A stretch of 64,000 nucleotides of DNA from Gordius sp. MW1 (lineage: Eukaryota > Nematomorpha > Gordioida > Gordea > Gordiidae), in NCBI GenBank assembly GCA_964036665.1, contig OZ038529.1, positions 18,112,060 to 18,176,059 on the forward strand, read 5' to 3'. Shown in pieces: positions 40,035 through 52,277 of this stretch; positions within the stretch are counted from its first letter, which is position 1; every line of letters starts with the position of its first letter. Under the pieces are notes generated by a model. The model searched no databases. It saw only the letters and a program-made list of their open reading frames with translations, and was not told the DNA's origin. The position numbers and the translations under genes were made by a program.

Positions 40035-41593
40035 GGACCATCAAATCATAGAACGTTGGGAAGATTACTATAAAGAATTATTAAACAGTGAAAATGGGTT
40101 TTCGGACCACTGCGAAAGCAAGAACTATGAATATGACCCAGAGTTAAAAGTGATAGAAGAAGAGGTTGACCAGGTTAAAAAGATGACCATGGGTAGAGCG
40201 GTGGGATCTGATAATATACCTATGGAGGTTTCAAAATGCTAGGACCCTTAGGTGTACATCTAATTGCAAAGTTGTTTAATAAAATACTTGCAAACGGTAT
40301 GATAACTGATGAATGGAGGGAAAGCTATGTTAATAAAATGAAGGGAGATGTACAAGAATGCAACAATCGGGGGAAGAATTAACAAGTCATGTAATGAAGG
40401 TGTGGGAAAAGCCTATAGAAGCTAGACTCCGAAAAATAATCTCAATAGGAACTTGGTTTCATGCCTAGAAAGTCAAGTTCAGATGCAATACATGGTCTTA
40501 GGGCACGTATGGAATTATATTAGGAAAAACAGAAGGATCTTCATAATGAGTTTCATCGATCTTGAGAAAGCTTTCGATAAAGTGCCAAGGCAATAGAAAT
40601 GGGATAGCCTGAGTTCGAATGGTGTACTCGACGCTTATATAAAGTTAATAAAGGATATGTATAGTAACGCAAAAACCAAAGTTCTGACATCCAGTGGTAC
40701 ATCAAAGGAATTTAGTCTAAATGTCTGTGTGCATCAAGGATGGGCCCTAAGTCCATTGCTCATCATAACAATAATCGATTTGATAACGAAGGACCTGAAG
40801 TGCGAATCACCTTGGACAATGTCTTTGTGGATGATATAGTGCTGTGCGTAGGCTCAAATGTAGAATAGCAGAGCAGGTAAAAGTGTGGATCGAGCGAATT
40901 GAAAGTAAAGGCCTTAGGGTCAACCGTGATAAAACTGAATATGTATGCGTGGAATCGGGGAATGGATACAAAGAAACACACTTGCAAATCGATGACTGGT
41001 GTTTAAGTAGTAGGAAGGAATTTAAATATCTTGGTTCTAGAGTACAATGTGACGGAGGTGTGGAAAACGAAATTTAGGCAAGAATAAACGCAGGCTGGCT
41101 GAAATTCAGGGAGTTGAGTGGTGTCCTATGTGACAAACACATACCACTCAAATTGAAAGGAGTATAACACCGTTATCGTACCCACGGTATTCTCTGGAGC
41201 GGAAACCTGGGCAATTAAGGCAAAAGAGGAGCAAAGTTGGCTACAATGGAGATGCAAATGTTAAGATGGATCTTGGGAATAAGCAAAAAGGACCATATAA
41301 GGAATCAAGACATAAGGGATAAACTAAATGTAGTTCCGATTCAGCGAAAGTTAGTGGTAAGAAGATTGAGATGGTATGGCCATTTGGAGAGACGGGAGGA
41401 CAGACTTGGCAAATCGTATCAAGAAAGTGCCAGTCGAAGGTAAGCGAAAGAGAGGGAGGCCTAAACTGACATGGAAACATAAAATAGATATGGACGTGAG
41501 AAGGTACAAGCTAAAGAGAAGCTGTTGTAAGTGCAGGAATACATGGAGAACCTACTTGAAGGAGCTGACCACTAAATGTGACAAACAGCTATA
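40035..41593 (+). pseudogene. LINE reverse transcriptase, broken
   Basis: Continues after the hAT with IIERWEDYYKELLNSENG, then RT motifs: GRAVGSDNIPMEV, FIDLEKAFDKVPR, VCVHQGWALSPLL and the catalytic box as FVDDIVLC (usually FADD). The C-terminal block has MLRWILGISKKDHIRN, LRWYGHLERRE and KRGRPKLTW. At least seven frame breaks. These motifs are typical of RTE-type and related invertebrate LINEs. Confidence 0.82.
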
Positions 41594-41917
41594 GGGAAAA
41601 ATATTATCTAATAAATTCATAAACTAAATCCTAATAAATATTTCTGTACATTTTTAGCACACAAATATATTAAGAATGATGAAAAGGTTTCTAAATTGAT
41701 TAAACAAATATAATTAGGCATGTTAGGTATGGACAACCATATAAGTTCGTAGGAAGTTATTAACGAAAACTACGGACTTACTTGGGGATATAATTAGAAT
41801 TCAATGAGCATAAGAAATAATACGACATATAACTTTTTGCTTTTATTAAAGCTTATATGTCATTAATTTATAAGTAACACCCTAAACAAAATAGGTAAAT
41901 TGGAGGGAGATAACCTT

Positions 41918-44066
41918 CAGGGGCGTAGGCAGGGCAGGATTGCCCAAAGGCTGGGGTATAATTTGATAAATAAAACTATTTAACAAAAATTTATTAAGAT
42001 TCTATATAGACCACCCAATTAAGGGGGGAAGGGGGAGGGAGAGTATATTTTGTATCAAAAATTTTTGATTCAATTAAAATTGATTAAAATTATTTAAATT
42101 TAATATTTAAAATGGGTTTTGGGTGAAAAATGCTTATATAATATCAAGGACGCAAATTGCAATAAGCTCCATGTTTGTGCTAATTAGGGCTCTTGTTGGA
42201 ACTAAACACATGCACGGGTCTTTTAGGTTTAATCCTCCCCCCAGTACCAAAAAATGTCCAGGCCCGGGACCGTTAAAAATAAATTAAAGACCCGAGCCCG
42301 CCCCGCTAATTTTTTGCAAAGCACGGTCCCAGCCTACATACTTCCCCAAAAAATTAGATATTCTGCAGCTTTTCAAACATTTTTGTTAATACTAAAACAA
42401 TCATTTGTTTCTATGTTGAAAATGTTCAATTTTATTCTTGTTAGAAAATCAGTTTGAAACAAGCTTTTGTTTCTTCCAACAAGCAACGAACCGTTAAATT
42501 TTCACTAGTAGCACTTGAAGCTGCATAAAATAAAACCATTTATGATAATATAAACAATTACCTATTAAATTTCACCATCATCCCCTTATTGAAAAAAATC
42601 TTCACTTATTTGAAAATCTCAAATTCGATAACGAACAAAAATTGATTTCGATTTTATTATATTGTGAAGGTAAATAAGAATAAAATTTGATAAACATCAT
42701 AAAGAACACCATTTTAGATATTAAACTACAAAAAAAGGTTTTTGAAAAAATTTTGGTGGCCGGAGCCCACGCTACATATAGCTAGGCCCGTCCCGACCTT
42801 GTTTTATAATTATCAAGCTCGTCCAAGCGGGGTCTGCTATTTTTTTAAAAGACCCATCCATGCCCGGCTTTGGCGATGTCAGATATATTTGCTTTATTAT
42901 ATCATATTCATTAAATAATAAACTTTAAAAAATGAATTTACTAAACCTTGAGGAATATTAATTTTTAGTTGAATTTTTACATCAATTTCTACTGTAGAAT
43001 TAGCACACTAAATTTATAAAGAAAAGATATTTAAAGTATGTCATGAATGAAATGTACAAAACGCTTTATAAAATTATCATTTGCAAATAATATTTTTTTC
43101 TAGTAGTATAATACCCGCAAATTTCTATAAATAAGGAACTATTGTAAGTTTAAATAACCATGTTATATACTTAGAAAAATAAATTATCAATATCTTTATA
43201 AATTTGGCTTGTATTAGCATCTTCCTCATCTAGAGGTTGAGATAGTTTTTAGATAAAAAATTAAATATCTTCTTATTAGAAAGCAGGCACTCGGGACAGG
43301 AAACATTTGTATAAATGGTGTCATAATTAGTAAATTTTCATCTTAAATTAAATCTCAAATTAACTAAGATAATATTTCTATATGCGTAACACTAACAAGA
43401 CACCTATTAATATTTTATTATACGTGGTGACTTTGAACAAGGGAAATTTATTTTACGATAATTCTTTATTGTAATTGAGTTTTTAACAACAGGATCGGTA
43501 AGTGTATTTAGGTAAATCGAATACAGTATATTTGGTTGTAAGATGGGGACAGGGGTATTTTTTGTGTGTAAAAGTTTTGGGGGAACAATATTCTCTTTCT
43601 TAAAAATGGGAACACTGAAGTATCTGTTGGAACGTAAATTTTTGTCAGGAATTTTCTTGTGTTGTTTTTTCTTAAACGGGAAATTTATATGTGTTTTTAC
43701 TGTGGTATTTTTTACGCCGAGGAAAACTTTTTATTATTATTTTATTACCATTATTTTTAAAATATTCACAGAAGTTAACCCCAATTGAGGCTCTCGATCT
43801 TTACGAGATCGACCTCAATCGTGGTAAGGTGGTAATTAAAATATTAAGATGAAAGGGAAAAGTTAAAAATCAAGTTAGGTAATTAAATTATCGTTATAAG
43901 TAGTAGGTCGGGGGGGGGGGTTTAAATCATCGCTATTCGAAGTAGGGCGGGGGGGGGGTCTGAGACACAACAAATATCATTAAGTTTTTCCGCATAATAT
44001 AAAAAAAATTCAATTTTTTTGTCAATGAGAGGGGAGGTTTTAACCCGAACCCCCCTTCCCTACGAT
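41918..44066 (+). mobile_element. degenerate long GGGCGTAGCC-family element
   Basis: Starts CAGGGGCGTAGGC and ends near CCTTCCCTACG. It shares several blocks with the 683-bp element at 47144, such as CCCGGGACCGTT at about 42264 and CATCTTCCTCATC at about 43219, in the same order. It is longer and carries extra AT-rich DNA plus G-runs near 43910 and 43950. The target duplication is not clear. No transposase frame is visible. Confidence 0.6.
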
Positions 44067-44097
44067 ACTTAAAATACACTGGGTTAGCGCCTGACTC

Positions 44098-44525
44098 ACA
44101 ACAAATGCGGTTAAGGAAATTAGTTGCGGATAGAATGGGAATAACTTGCTGGAATGTGGGCACGTTGACGGGAATGAGCATCGAGGTCGCACAAATGCCA
44201 AAACGAAATATATATCGCCTGCCTACAAGAGAACAGGTGGAACGTAATTAAAGCTCGGGAGTTAGGAGGATACAAACTAATCTACAGTGGGACCAAATCG
44301 TAGAAACGGGGTGGGTATTGTTGTAAGCGAATCTTTCAAGGACATGGTGGTGGAAAACAAGCTTTGTTCATCATACAGGTTGATGTGGGCGAAGATTGCA
44401 GATCAAGGGGGCCTCCTAACTGTTATGTGCGCGTATGCTCCCCAAATTGGGTGTATGGAATCAGAGAAGACATATTCTTTGATCTATTGGGAAGGGAAGA
44501 ATAGATCAGGAAGAAAAGGTAATTA
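44098..44525 (+). pseudogene. RTE-like LINE endonuclease fragment
   Basis: Plus-strand fragment with MGITCWNVGTLTGM, then RRNGVGIVVSESF and TVMCAYAPQIGC, the N-terminal half of the APE endonuclease. It stops where the CACAGGTCTAC element begins. Its sequence is closer to the relic at 27669 than to the LINE at 37791. Confidence 0.75.
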
Positions 44526-44800
44526 CACAGGTCTACAAAAAAATCAGCTGACGGTTAACATACTTTTATATAGTTTTTTGGGTGAACACGAATATTTTTT
44601 TTTGTTTTTTTCCTATACGTCAAATATTTGAAATAAGTGAGTTCAAAGTTGCGCAAATGAACGTTTTTGCCCCTTTTTGGAGGTGTATACCGAGAAAACA
44701 AATCGACAAAAATTTGAAAAATAATTTTTGCTGGTGAAATAAATATAGAGGAAATTCATACAAAAACAGTTTTTCACGTAGTTAATTAGTTTTTAATTTA
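44526..44800 (+). repeat. half of a CACAGGTCTAC foldback-type element
   Basis: Starts CACAGGTCTACAAAAAAA, like the element at 28506, and follows the same order of motifs (a GAGTTCAAAG..GCGCAAATG stretch, then TTTTTGCCCC, then a GAGGTGTATA stretch). No matching right arm is seen, so it is a solo or truncated arm. Confidence 0.5.
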
Positions 44801-45425
44801 TTTTAAAATTCCACTTACTCCCTTTAAACAAAATCGCTCCTTCCCCCATTGGTTTTAGGCATGTATAAGCATGAAAGCGAATGCATTACTACTACTACAC
44901 TCTTTCACCATCTCATCAATTAAGAAGTTCGTTTTTGGGACCTTCCTCTCAGCATCTTACCTATGCTTCAATCAGTATTCCAGCATCTCCACTAGCATTA
45001 CCTTACTGCATCTTTTTATTTACACCCTAATTTTATACCCCTGAAAGAGATTAAGACCCTATATAATAGGTAAGGGGATGTCACTTGCAACATTTTTAAA
45101 TTCATCGAAATGTCTTTTTCACCTTTCCATCATATACTTTGGTCTGAGTTTGACCCTACTCTTTTGATATTTTAAGGCCCAAGACATCGTGACTTTTTTG
45201 GCCATTTGTTAATAAGCCTGCCTCCTTTATGATTATGATGTAAGTACTTTTTTCCCCACCTTATACGTTCCTCCGACTTTGCATATTTTTACAACATTAT
45301 TTACTTTTTCTTTATATGAACTCCCTAACCGATCGATCCCACCGCCATATATTTCTATTCAAACTGTCTCCGTCTACCCCTGTGTCGCCGCCATTCCTCG
45401 TTTTGATTCCGCTAGGACTTTATGG

Positions 45426-46248
45426 TAGAGAACTGCAAACACTTTTTTTCAACCAGAGCCCGATCCGAATTTTTTTTTAAAATATTAAACCCGGACCCGA
45501 CCCGTAAGCGTTTAATTTTTTTTACCGAATCCTTCCCGAACGCGTTTCAAATTTTGGTATCCAACGCGAGTGTAAGAAAAATCACGGTGTGCATGATGGG
45601 CGTAGCCAGAGGGTGGCAGGGACGGGCGGCTGCCCCCTCTAACTCCAAAAATATGGCCAAAATTAAAAAAAAATGGTTATTTTGCCCTTCCTTTAATTAT
45701 TATTGCTGCCCCCCTCCCCATGGCGGTGTGTGAAATTTAACCGACAAATTAAAGTGCGATTTATGAAACTAATTGATACCACAGATTTTTATTACCAAAG
45801 TTATTTGAATGATTTATTATAAAGATATATAAATATGATATAGAGATATATAAATATGATAGCAACTACAATATCGGGTCACATTTAATTAAAAATATAT
45901 AGTTTTGCAAAATCATTTAATAAATTTAACTTACTTTTATTTGTTTTATAAAAATTATTTATATAGTTTAAATTATATCAATGAACTAGCATTTCACACT
46001 ATTCAATTCAAATACAATTTAAAAACAATCAGATTTAAAAAACAAAAGGAATTTAATTAACTAAACGAATAATCCTTAATTATACACTTCGATAAATCCA
46101 GCCCGACCCGAAAGCATATTAAAATTTTTAACCCGAACCCGAAAGCATTTTAAAATTTTTAACCCGAACCCGAAGACATTTCAAACTTTTCAATTCAGAC
46201 CCGACCGACCCGATGGGTAGGGTTTCGGGTCGCCCGTGCAGTTCTCTA
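45426..46248 (+). mobile_element. non-autonomous hAT element (TAGAGAACTGCA family), copy 2
   Basis: 823 bp, ends TAGAGAACTGCA and GCAGTTCTCTA, exact 8-bp target duplication CTTTATGG on both sides (45418-45425 and 46249-46256). It has CCCGACCCGAA-type repeats near the ends and an AT-rich core. It carries a nested GGGCGTAGCC MITE at 45592. It splits an old minus-strand LINE fragment. Confidence 0.92.
45592..45722 (+). mobile_element. GGGCGTAGCC MITE nested in hAT copy 2
   Basis: CATGATGGGCGTAGCC to CCCCCATG with flanks ACGGTGTG and GCGGTGTG (7 of 8). It inserted into an existing hAT, so this MITE family moved after that hAT. Confidence 0.82.
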
Positions 46249-46533
46249 CTTTATGGTATCTATGGAGGTTTTAAGATATATACTATGTTTCTTTTAACGT
46301 TCCGTAACTTGATCGAAGTTGATATACCTTTATTTTTCGAAAAAATCTCCTTCAAACACTTAAACCCGCTGCCTGGGCCAGTAGGCCCGTACTCGGATAG
46401 GGCCTAAACTAAAGTCTCTAATATATAATAGACTCTACAGTTTGTTTTACTTTTATTGTGGGTGATGACAACAGACGCTTTCTCGCCCGCATATTTCATC
46501 CCGTATTCTCTGCACTTTTGATATTGTTTGGAC

Positions 46534-48232
46534 TAGAGAACTGCACGGGAGAAAATATGAAAATGATTTCGGGTCAGGTCCGGGTAGAAAATTTGAAATT
46601 GATTTCGGGTCGGGTCGGGTCCAGGTAGAAAATTTGAAAATGCTTTCGGGTCGGGTGGGGCAAATTTATAGAGTCGGGTCCAAGGTTTATCATTGTTACG
46701 CGCTTTTTTAATTAATGTTAAATGCTAAGCAAAGAGTGTTTTAAATGTCGAAATCTACAACTAATTTGGATCGTTCATTCATTTAATTATCTTCCTCTTA
46801 TTTTAAATTTTAAAACTCCGAACTCTGAAGTGCTAGCTAATTCTCATCACTAATTCAAACTACATAAATTACTCCTGTTTTTAATTTGACTATAAGGTAT
46901 ATTATTTCAATAAAGTTATATTTTAAATTTTTTTAGTGTTAACCGTGAAGTTTTAGCTAACCCTCATCGTTAATTTAAATTACATTTAATACATATTCAA
47001 AAGCCAACTTAAAAGTAAGTTATAATTTTATAAATGTTTCATTTGCAAATTTATAATTATAAAATATTTTTTTTATAATAACTTATAACTATTTTTAAGT
47101 TTCATATCAAATGAACTTATCTTAAATTGCACTTCAAACTTAACAAGGGCGTAGCCAGGATTGCCTCAAGGGGGGGGGGTTTCAAAAAAACTTATTTCAT
47201 AATACTATTAAAAAAATTAAACGGGCCCCCCGAGGAGATGAGCCGGGGGTTTGGGGGCGGAGCTCCCAACGGGGGTCTGGGGGCGAGCATTTTTTCAGTA
47301 TATATGATTGGTTTTTGGTAAAAAATGCATTAATAATATCTTAAGCGACGCAAATTGCAAATAGCTCCTTCCAATTTTTCTGTTTGCGCTAATTAGGGCC
47401 ATTGTTTAAACTAAACACTTGCATTAGTCTTTTAGGCTTCAATCTCCCACCAGAACCAATAATTGTCCTGCCCGGGACCGTTTAAATTAAATTATTAGCC
47501 CAAGTTCGCCCCGCTGCTAAAATTTGGCTTGTATCAGCATCTTCCTCGTTTAATTTAGAGGTTGAGATAGTTTTTTAAAGAAATAATTAAAAATTAAATT
47601 TCTTCTTATTAGAAAACACGCACTCGGGACATAAATTTTTTGTATAAATAATGTTATAATTAGTAGATTTTGTCTAAAATTAAATATCAAATTAATTAAG
47701 ATAATATATTATTTCTATATGCGCAACACACACAAGACTCTATTAATATTTTTTCCGTATAATTTGAAAAAAAATGAATTTTTTTGTCAATGAGGGGGGG
47801 GGGGGGGTTCCTTCCCTACGCGCTTGAAACTTAAAACATTTGAACAGTCACTATAAATTTCATCATATTTACTATATTGATTATAATCAGCTGTATAATA
47901 ATGGTTTTATAATAACAATAAATGGATGTTAAATAGTTGTCTCAAGTCTATAACATATGAGCAATTTACTTGATATTAGGAAACTAAATATAGATAAATA
48001 AATATGAGTTTTTTTCACCATCCCCTTTAAAGAATACAAATCATCAGGGCTTTTATTTGTCGATTTAATTTTACACACAGCAATTTTCGCGCTCGAAAGT
48101 AATTTGTTTTAATAATTTTTCGGGTCGGGTTGAAGTTTTTAAAATGCTTTAGGGTCATCGGGTTCGGGTAGAAAATTTGAAAATGATTTCGGGTCGAGTT
48201 GGGTTGAAAAAAAGTGGCTTTGCAGTTGTCTA
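46534..48232 (-). mobile_element. non-autonomous hAT element (TAGAGAACTGCA family), copy 3
   Basis: 1699 bp including a nested element. It begins TAGAGAACTGCACGG and ends GCAGTTGTCTA, with exact 8-bp duplication GTTTGGAC (46526-46533 and 48233-48240). The outer parts match copy 1 in reverse complement. A 683-bp MITE of another family sits inside at 47144. Confidence 0.92.
47144..47826 (+). mobile_element. long GGGCGTAGCC-family element nested in hAT copy 3
   Basis: Ends CAAGGGCGTAGCC and CTACGCGCTTG with exact 8-bp duplication AAACTTAA (47136-47143 and 47827-47834). The empty site can be read in the related hAT at about 39390, which confirms the insertion. The interior (CCCGGGACCGTTT, GCATCTTCCTCGT and others) is shared with 41918-44066 but not with the short MITEs, so this is a larger relative. 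Confidence 0.88.
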
Positions 48233-48724
48233 GTTTGGACGTATTTATTGTTGTCGCGTTATGTATTGATAAAACATTTACGCTTTAATTACGCAAAAAA
48301 TACTGTCGAGACGTTTTTAACGAAGCCTTATATAATTGTTTAATAGTATTATTTTTCTTCCTTTTATATTAGATTTTATTCTACTTATTCTCAATTATTT
48401 TATATTTGCAATATATCTCATTGTACTTAATTTAAACATTCGGATTTCGTGATTAAGGATTTTGATAATTAGATTTCTTGTGTATTAATATATTTTAAAA
48501 TCCAATTTTTTGTATTGCTCGATATAACCAATTATTTTTATTGTAATTCGATTAATTTATTAGAAGTTAAAAAGAGTATAAAAATTGATACAGTATATAA
48601 TAACGAATATATATATAAATTAGAGCTCGAAGGCATCACAGGTTTCATCCTCGAGAAGCGGCCAGCTTACGGCCGAGATTTAAAATTGTATTTAGCAATA
48701 AGGATGCCAATTTTTTGTTTAAGT

Positions 48725-49664
48725 TAATAGATTACTTGGAAAATGGACTACGTCTGATGCTTTCAATAATATTCGCCAAGAAACGATAATAAATCTTTCG
48801 TTGATGAGTTCCCAACATTTTCAAATTGCATCAATTTAATTTACGGTTGTATATCAAAAATAAAGTTTGGGGACTTCTTAATTGAATCGGCAGAAGGTAT
48901 TCAACAGGGTGACCCTCTAGGTCCACCTTTGTTTTGTCTAGGGATCAAAAATTTAACCGAATCTCTCTCAAACCAATGCTCATTATCATTAAACGTTTGG
49001 TACCAGGACGATCCCACCTTATGCGGCCCTCCGGAAGAAATCCCCAAGGCCATACTTTTAATCCGAGATTATGAAGCCGTCCTAAACTTGAAATTTAATA
49101 TCTCTAAATGCGAGATAATCAGTGCCCGTATACCGGCATATTTCCTATTTTTAAGCCTTTTTTCAAGAATTGAAAAGTTTTACTCATCTAGGCTCTCCAA
49201 TAGGTGGGCAAATTGCCTTAATAGAATTTCTACACAGTCACTTATCAACCCTTACCTCGAAGATATAAATCTTAATACCCTCCCAAAACATCACGCATTT
49301 TATATCATTAAAAATTATTATAATATCTCAAAAATTCAACACTGCTTCCGGTCCTCATCAGTTTTTATTGCCCGAGATTTTAAAAAGCTACGATAGCTTT
49401 ATGAAAAACAATTTATAAGCAATCTATCAAATTCAGCACTTCTTCGTGGCTCCAAACCTCATTACCTACCAAAGCTGGCGGCTTAGGCATACGCCCATCT
49501 ACCTCAATCTCATTAGCAGCCTTCATCTCTTCATATAAATCCGCCCATGTTTTAATCGATCGATTAATTACACCAAGTGAGGACCCATCTATTGGCTTAC
49601 TCTCAATGTCTGGTTCTCCAATGTCAACCCAGGGACCCTGTTCCCCAATCCAAAAAGCGAACTG
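48725..49664 (+). pseudogene. reverse transcriptase of a second retroelement family, copy 1
   Basis: RT core: DAFNNIRQETI, a frameshift, IYGCISKIKFGDFLIESA, GIQQGDPLGPPLFCLGIKN, then VWYQDDPTLCGPPE where this family usually reads WYLDDGTLGG. After the stop at 49396 and a frameshift, LPTKAGGLGIRPST and ISSYKSAHVLIDRL continue. This RT type is common in crustaceans and cnidarians and carries a C-terminal nuclease-like domain. The copy ends at the hAT target site, where an inverted second copy meets it. Confidence 0.75.
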
Positions 49665-49672
49665 GAATAAAC

Positions 49673-50149
49673 TAGAGATGCACCAATACCCAGTATCGGC
49701 ATGGTATCGGCGCCGATACCTTGCCAAAAGTATCGGCCGATACTTTGCTAGTATCGGCAATTACCAAGCCGATACCTTTTTCAATATGAAACTCAAAAAA
49801 TTATATTTATAGTATCTCCTACCATTAAAAAATAGAGGACTTTTTAAATTTTTTGAAATTGTTTCATTTGATTGGCTATAAATATTTCTATGCGGAGTAT
49901 AATAAACTCATTGACCATCTGTCCCGAATAACTGCGCTTTTAAGTATATATTGTTTTATTTTAAAAATTATTATATATTAAGCCTTAGATGGATTTAGAT
50001 ACACTATGGAGTTATTAATTTGCATATATTTTTTAGTATAAAAATTTTTTTTATTATAAGTATCGGCATGGTATCGGTATCGGCAAAAAAATCTTAGGTA
50101 TCGGCTGGTATCGGTATCAGCACAAAATGGTGGTATCGGTGCATCTCTA
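49673..50149 (+). mobile_element. non-autonomous hAT (TAGAGATGCACC family)
   Basis: 477 bp, ends TAGAGATGCACC and GGTGCATCTCTA, exact 8-bp duplication GAATAAAC (49665-49672 and 50150-50157). The subterminal regions are arrays of GGTATCGGC-type units in both orientations; the core is AT-rich. It lies at the junction of two inverted retroelement relics. Confidence 0.93.
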
Positions 50150-51100
50150 GAATAAACTTGAAGCCACTCATGACTCGATCCATCAAAAACCAAAAGCTTA
50201 AGGTTGAAGTGCTGGCGGGAAACGCAGCTCGATAGTAATCACCGGGGCGAGATACGAGGCCAGCATCCCAATCTTTTTGTCTTGAGGCTATAAGGAATGG
50301 GATACCTGGGTTGAGGTTGGGGAACCAGACATCGAGAGTAAGCCAATAGATGAGTCATTACATGGTGCTGTAAGTTTTGTGATTAAGTTATGGACGGATT
50401 TAAAGAAAGAGAGCTGCCAATGAGATTGCTGCAGCTGGAACCGCCGGCTTTAGTAGGTGACCTTGGAGCCAAGACGAAATGTCAAATCTTAAATTCCGAA
50501 CAAAGAGCTCCTCATAAAACTATCGTAGCTCTTAAAATTTTCTGGTTGCAGAAATGCAGCCGAGGAACGTAAACAGTGTTGGATTTAGGATAGATTGAAA
50601 CAGTTTTTAATTATAAAAAGGGCATGGTGTTAGGGGAGGATTTTGAGGAGTTCAACTTTTGTAATTAAGAATGGATTAAAAAAATTTAAGGCAGCTTGGC
50701 TACCTATAGGAGCACCCAAGTGGCGGGTTTTAGAAAGGGTTTAAATATGATAAAATTTTCGGTGTTCGGGCTCTGGAATATCTCCCATTCGGAGATATTC
50801 AACATGAGGCATAAAGCGGATTCAAAGTCGTGGATTAGCTCTATGGCCTTGGAAATTTCTTCGGGAGGGCCTCATAAGGTAGCATTCCTACCAAGCAATT
50901 AATGTTAGGGCGCTCGTGTAGAAAGTGATTTAACCAAAATTTTTTATCGCTAGGCAAAGCAGCGGTGGACCTAAAGGGTCATCCTGTTGGATACCTTAAG
51001 CGGACTCAACAAAGAACTTTCCAAACTTGAGTCTTGATATACAACCGTAACTTTTAACATGATGTAATTCAAAAATTATATCTTTGCCCAATTTTATTGT
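50150..51100 (-). pseudogene. reverse transcriptase of the same family, copy 2, inverted
   Basis: Minus strand, reading from 51100 down: GCISRLKFGKFFVESA, stop, GIQQDDPLGPPLLCLAIKNF, then GPPEEISKAIELIHDFES, later IGLLSMSGSPTSTQ, ending with GSSHEWLQVYSR next to the hAT. It corresponds block by block to copy 1 and reaches about 130 bp further. Stops and frameshifts throughout. Confidence 0.72.
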
Positions 51101-51555
51101 CGGGACACGGGAGCTATTATAAACCCAAAACCCTCCTGTTGCTTAAGCCATCGGGCCAAGGTCAAACTATATTTTCTAAGTCTGTTTTTTCCTTATCACT
51201 CTAGATTTTATTAGGTATCCTCATTTATACACATCATATCAAAATTAATATAGGCTGTCCTATAATTTTTATATTCATTGGCAAAGATGTCGCATATAAA
51301 AATCAAATCCTTAATAATGTTTAAAACGGAATTAAAAAAAGGGAATAATAAAATACACGTTTTTATCAAACCTTTAATATTCCACGAGGGCATGCTAGGT
51401 TTTTACAAGCGAGTCAGTTATATCACATTTAAGTTCAACCACAGATGATAAATTAAAAACATTCGAATAAATAGCATACGATTCAAATAGGCTCGGTCAA
51501 TAAGTTTTGTCGTAATTCGTTAAATATATGTATAAACACTTTGCAAAAAAGGAAA

Positions 51556-51690
51556 TCATTTGGCAGGTATCAAGTTGGCGAATTTTTCGTGAATGCATTG
51601 CCCGAAATAAAGGATTAAAAATTTCAGCCGTCCGTTCAAGTAAGTTTTTTCGACCTCGACCATTCCGTTTGCCTTTAGGAGAGAGGCAAT
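51556..51690 (-). CDS. TGS1: TGS1 terminal exon
   Basis: Last exon, 44 codons and stop TGA. It begins IASLLKANGMVEVEKTYLN and continues to LYFGQ, matching the C-terminal V.IE...LN.KLK...AYFG block of TGS1, followed by about 13 extra residues. Acceptor ATTAG, phase 0. The five visible exons give about 327 residues, enough for the whole catalytic domain (about 230 residues) but not the long N-terminal region of many animal TGS1 proteins. Confidence 0.85.
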   Translation of the reverse strand: MASLLKANGMVEVEKTYLNGRLKFLILYFGQCIHEKFANLIPAK

Positions 51691-52277
51691 CTAATTAATT
51701 ATAGAAATGTAAATTAAAAAGATCATTTGTGTTAAAGGCTCTAAAGCTAAATGTAATTATACCAGGCTAAACAAAGCCATTTATATCTCGTTTCTATTAA
51801 AGACTCCATCGCAAAAAGTATATATTAAAAAAAATTATTATTTTCTCACAAAACACTATCACATTATATTTGTTGGCTTATATTAAAAGTAGTTGGCCCC
51901 TTTAACAAGTTTTAGAGCACTAAAAGGTTAATTTAGATTTGAAAAGTAGTTTACACTTTTCGAATATCTCAATTTAATTTTCAATCCCATTTACTCATTT
52001 CAATCGGAATGTAAGATAGTGTTATAAAAACACCGCACAAAGCTCATAAACTTAGTAGCCGAAGACATTGAATAAGAGATACGGTTAATTTTAAAATAAT
52101 TGGATGGCTGTCACATGAAAGGCGTTCAATTAAAAGGAAATTTTATAATCAACTAGCACACTAAAATTAATATAGTAGATTTAAAAATGATGATTTTTAC
52201 TCTGGCCATAGAGCAATACAAGAGCGGCCAACCAATAATTTTAACTTGAAACGCTGTAATAATGAAGGAAGCCTTAC

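Larger units (their letters stand above)
37473..41640 (+). mobile_element. RTE-like non-LTR retrotransposon, broken, split by a hAT
   Basis: A LINE with a tRNA-like 5' region, an APE-type endonuclease and a reverse transcriptase in the RTE-type order, 3.1 kb without its hAT insertion (39003-40034). Many stops and frameshifts show it is dead. After the endonuclease come the linker KETWWWNEDV, the pre-RT stretch IIERWEDYYKELLN, RT motifs and a C-terminal WYGHLERRE block. The 3' end is indistinct in AT-rich DNA after 41600. Confidence 0.85.
44880..46533 (-). pseudogene. decayed minus-strand LINE fragment, split by hAT copy 2
   Basis: Minus-strand reading gives scraps such as EYGMKYAGEKASVVIT (46440-46530), like the post-FADD region of RTE-type RT (.C..GMK.N..KT.VM.). 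Around 45300-45420 there are basic scraps. No intact ORF. The hAT at 45426-46248 lies inside it. Confidence 0.4.

Noticed and set aside
39808..40242. ORFs with TRPE or GSGSGRKF repeats
   Set aside because: These are translations of the CCCGACCCGAA arrays of a hAT plus flanking LINE sequence, not a repeat protein.
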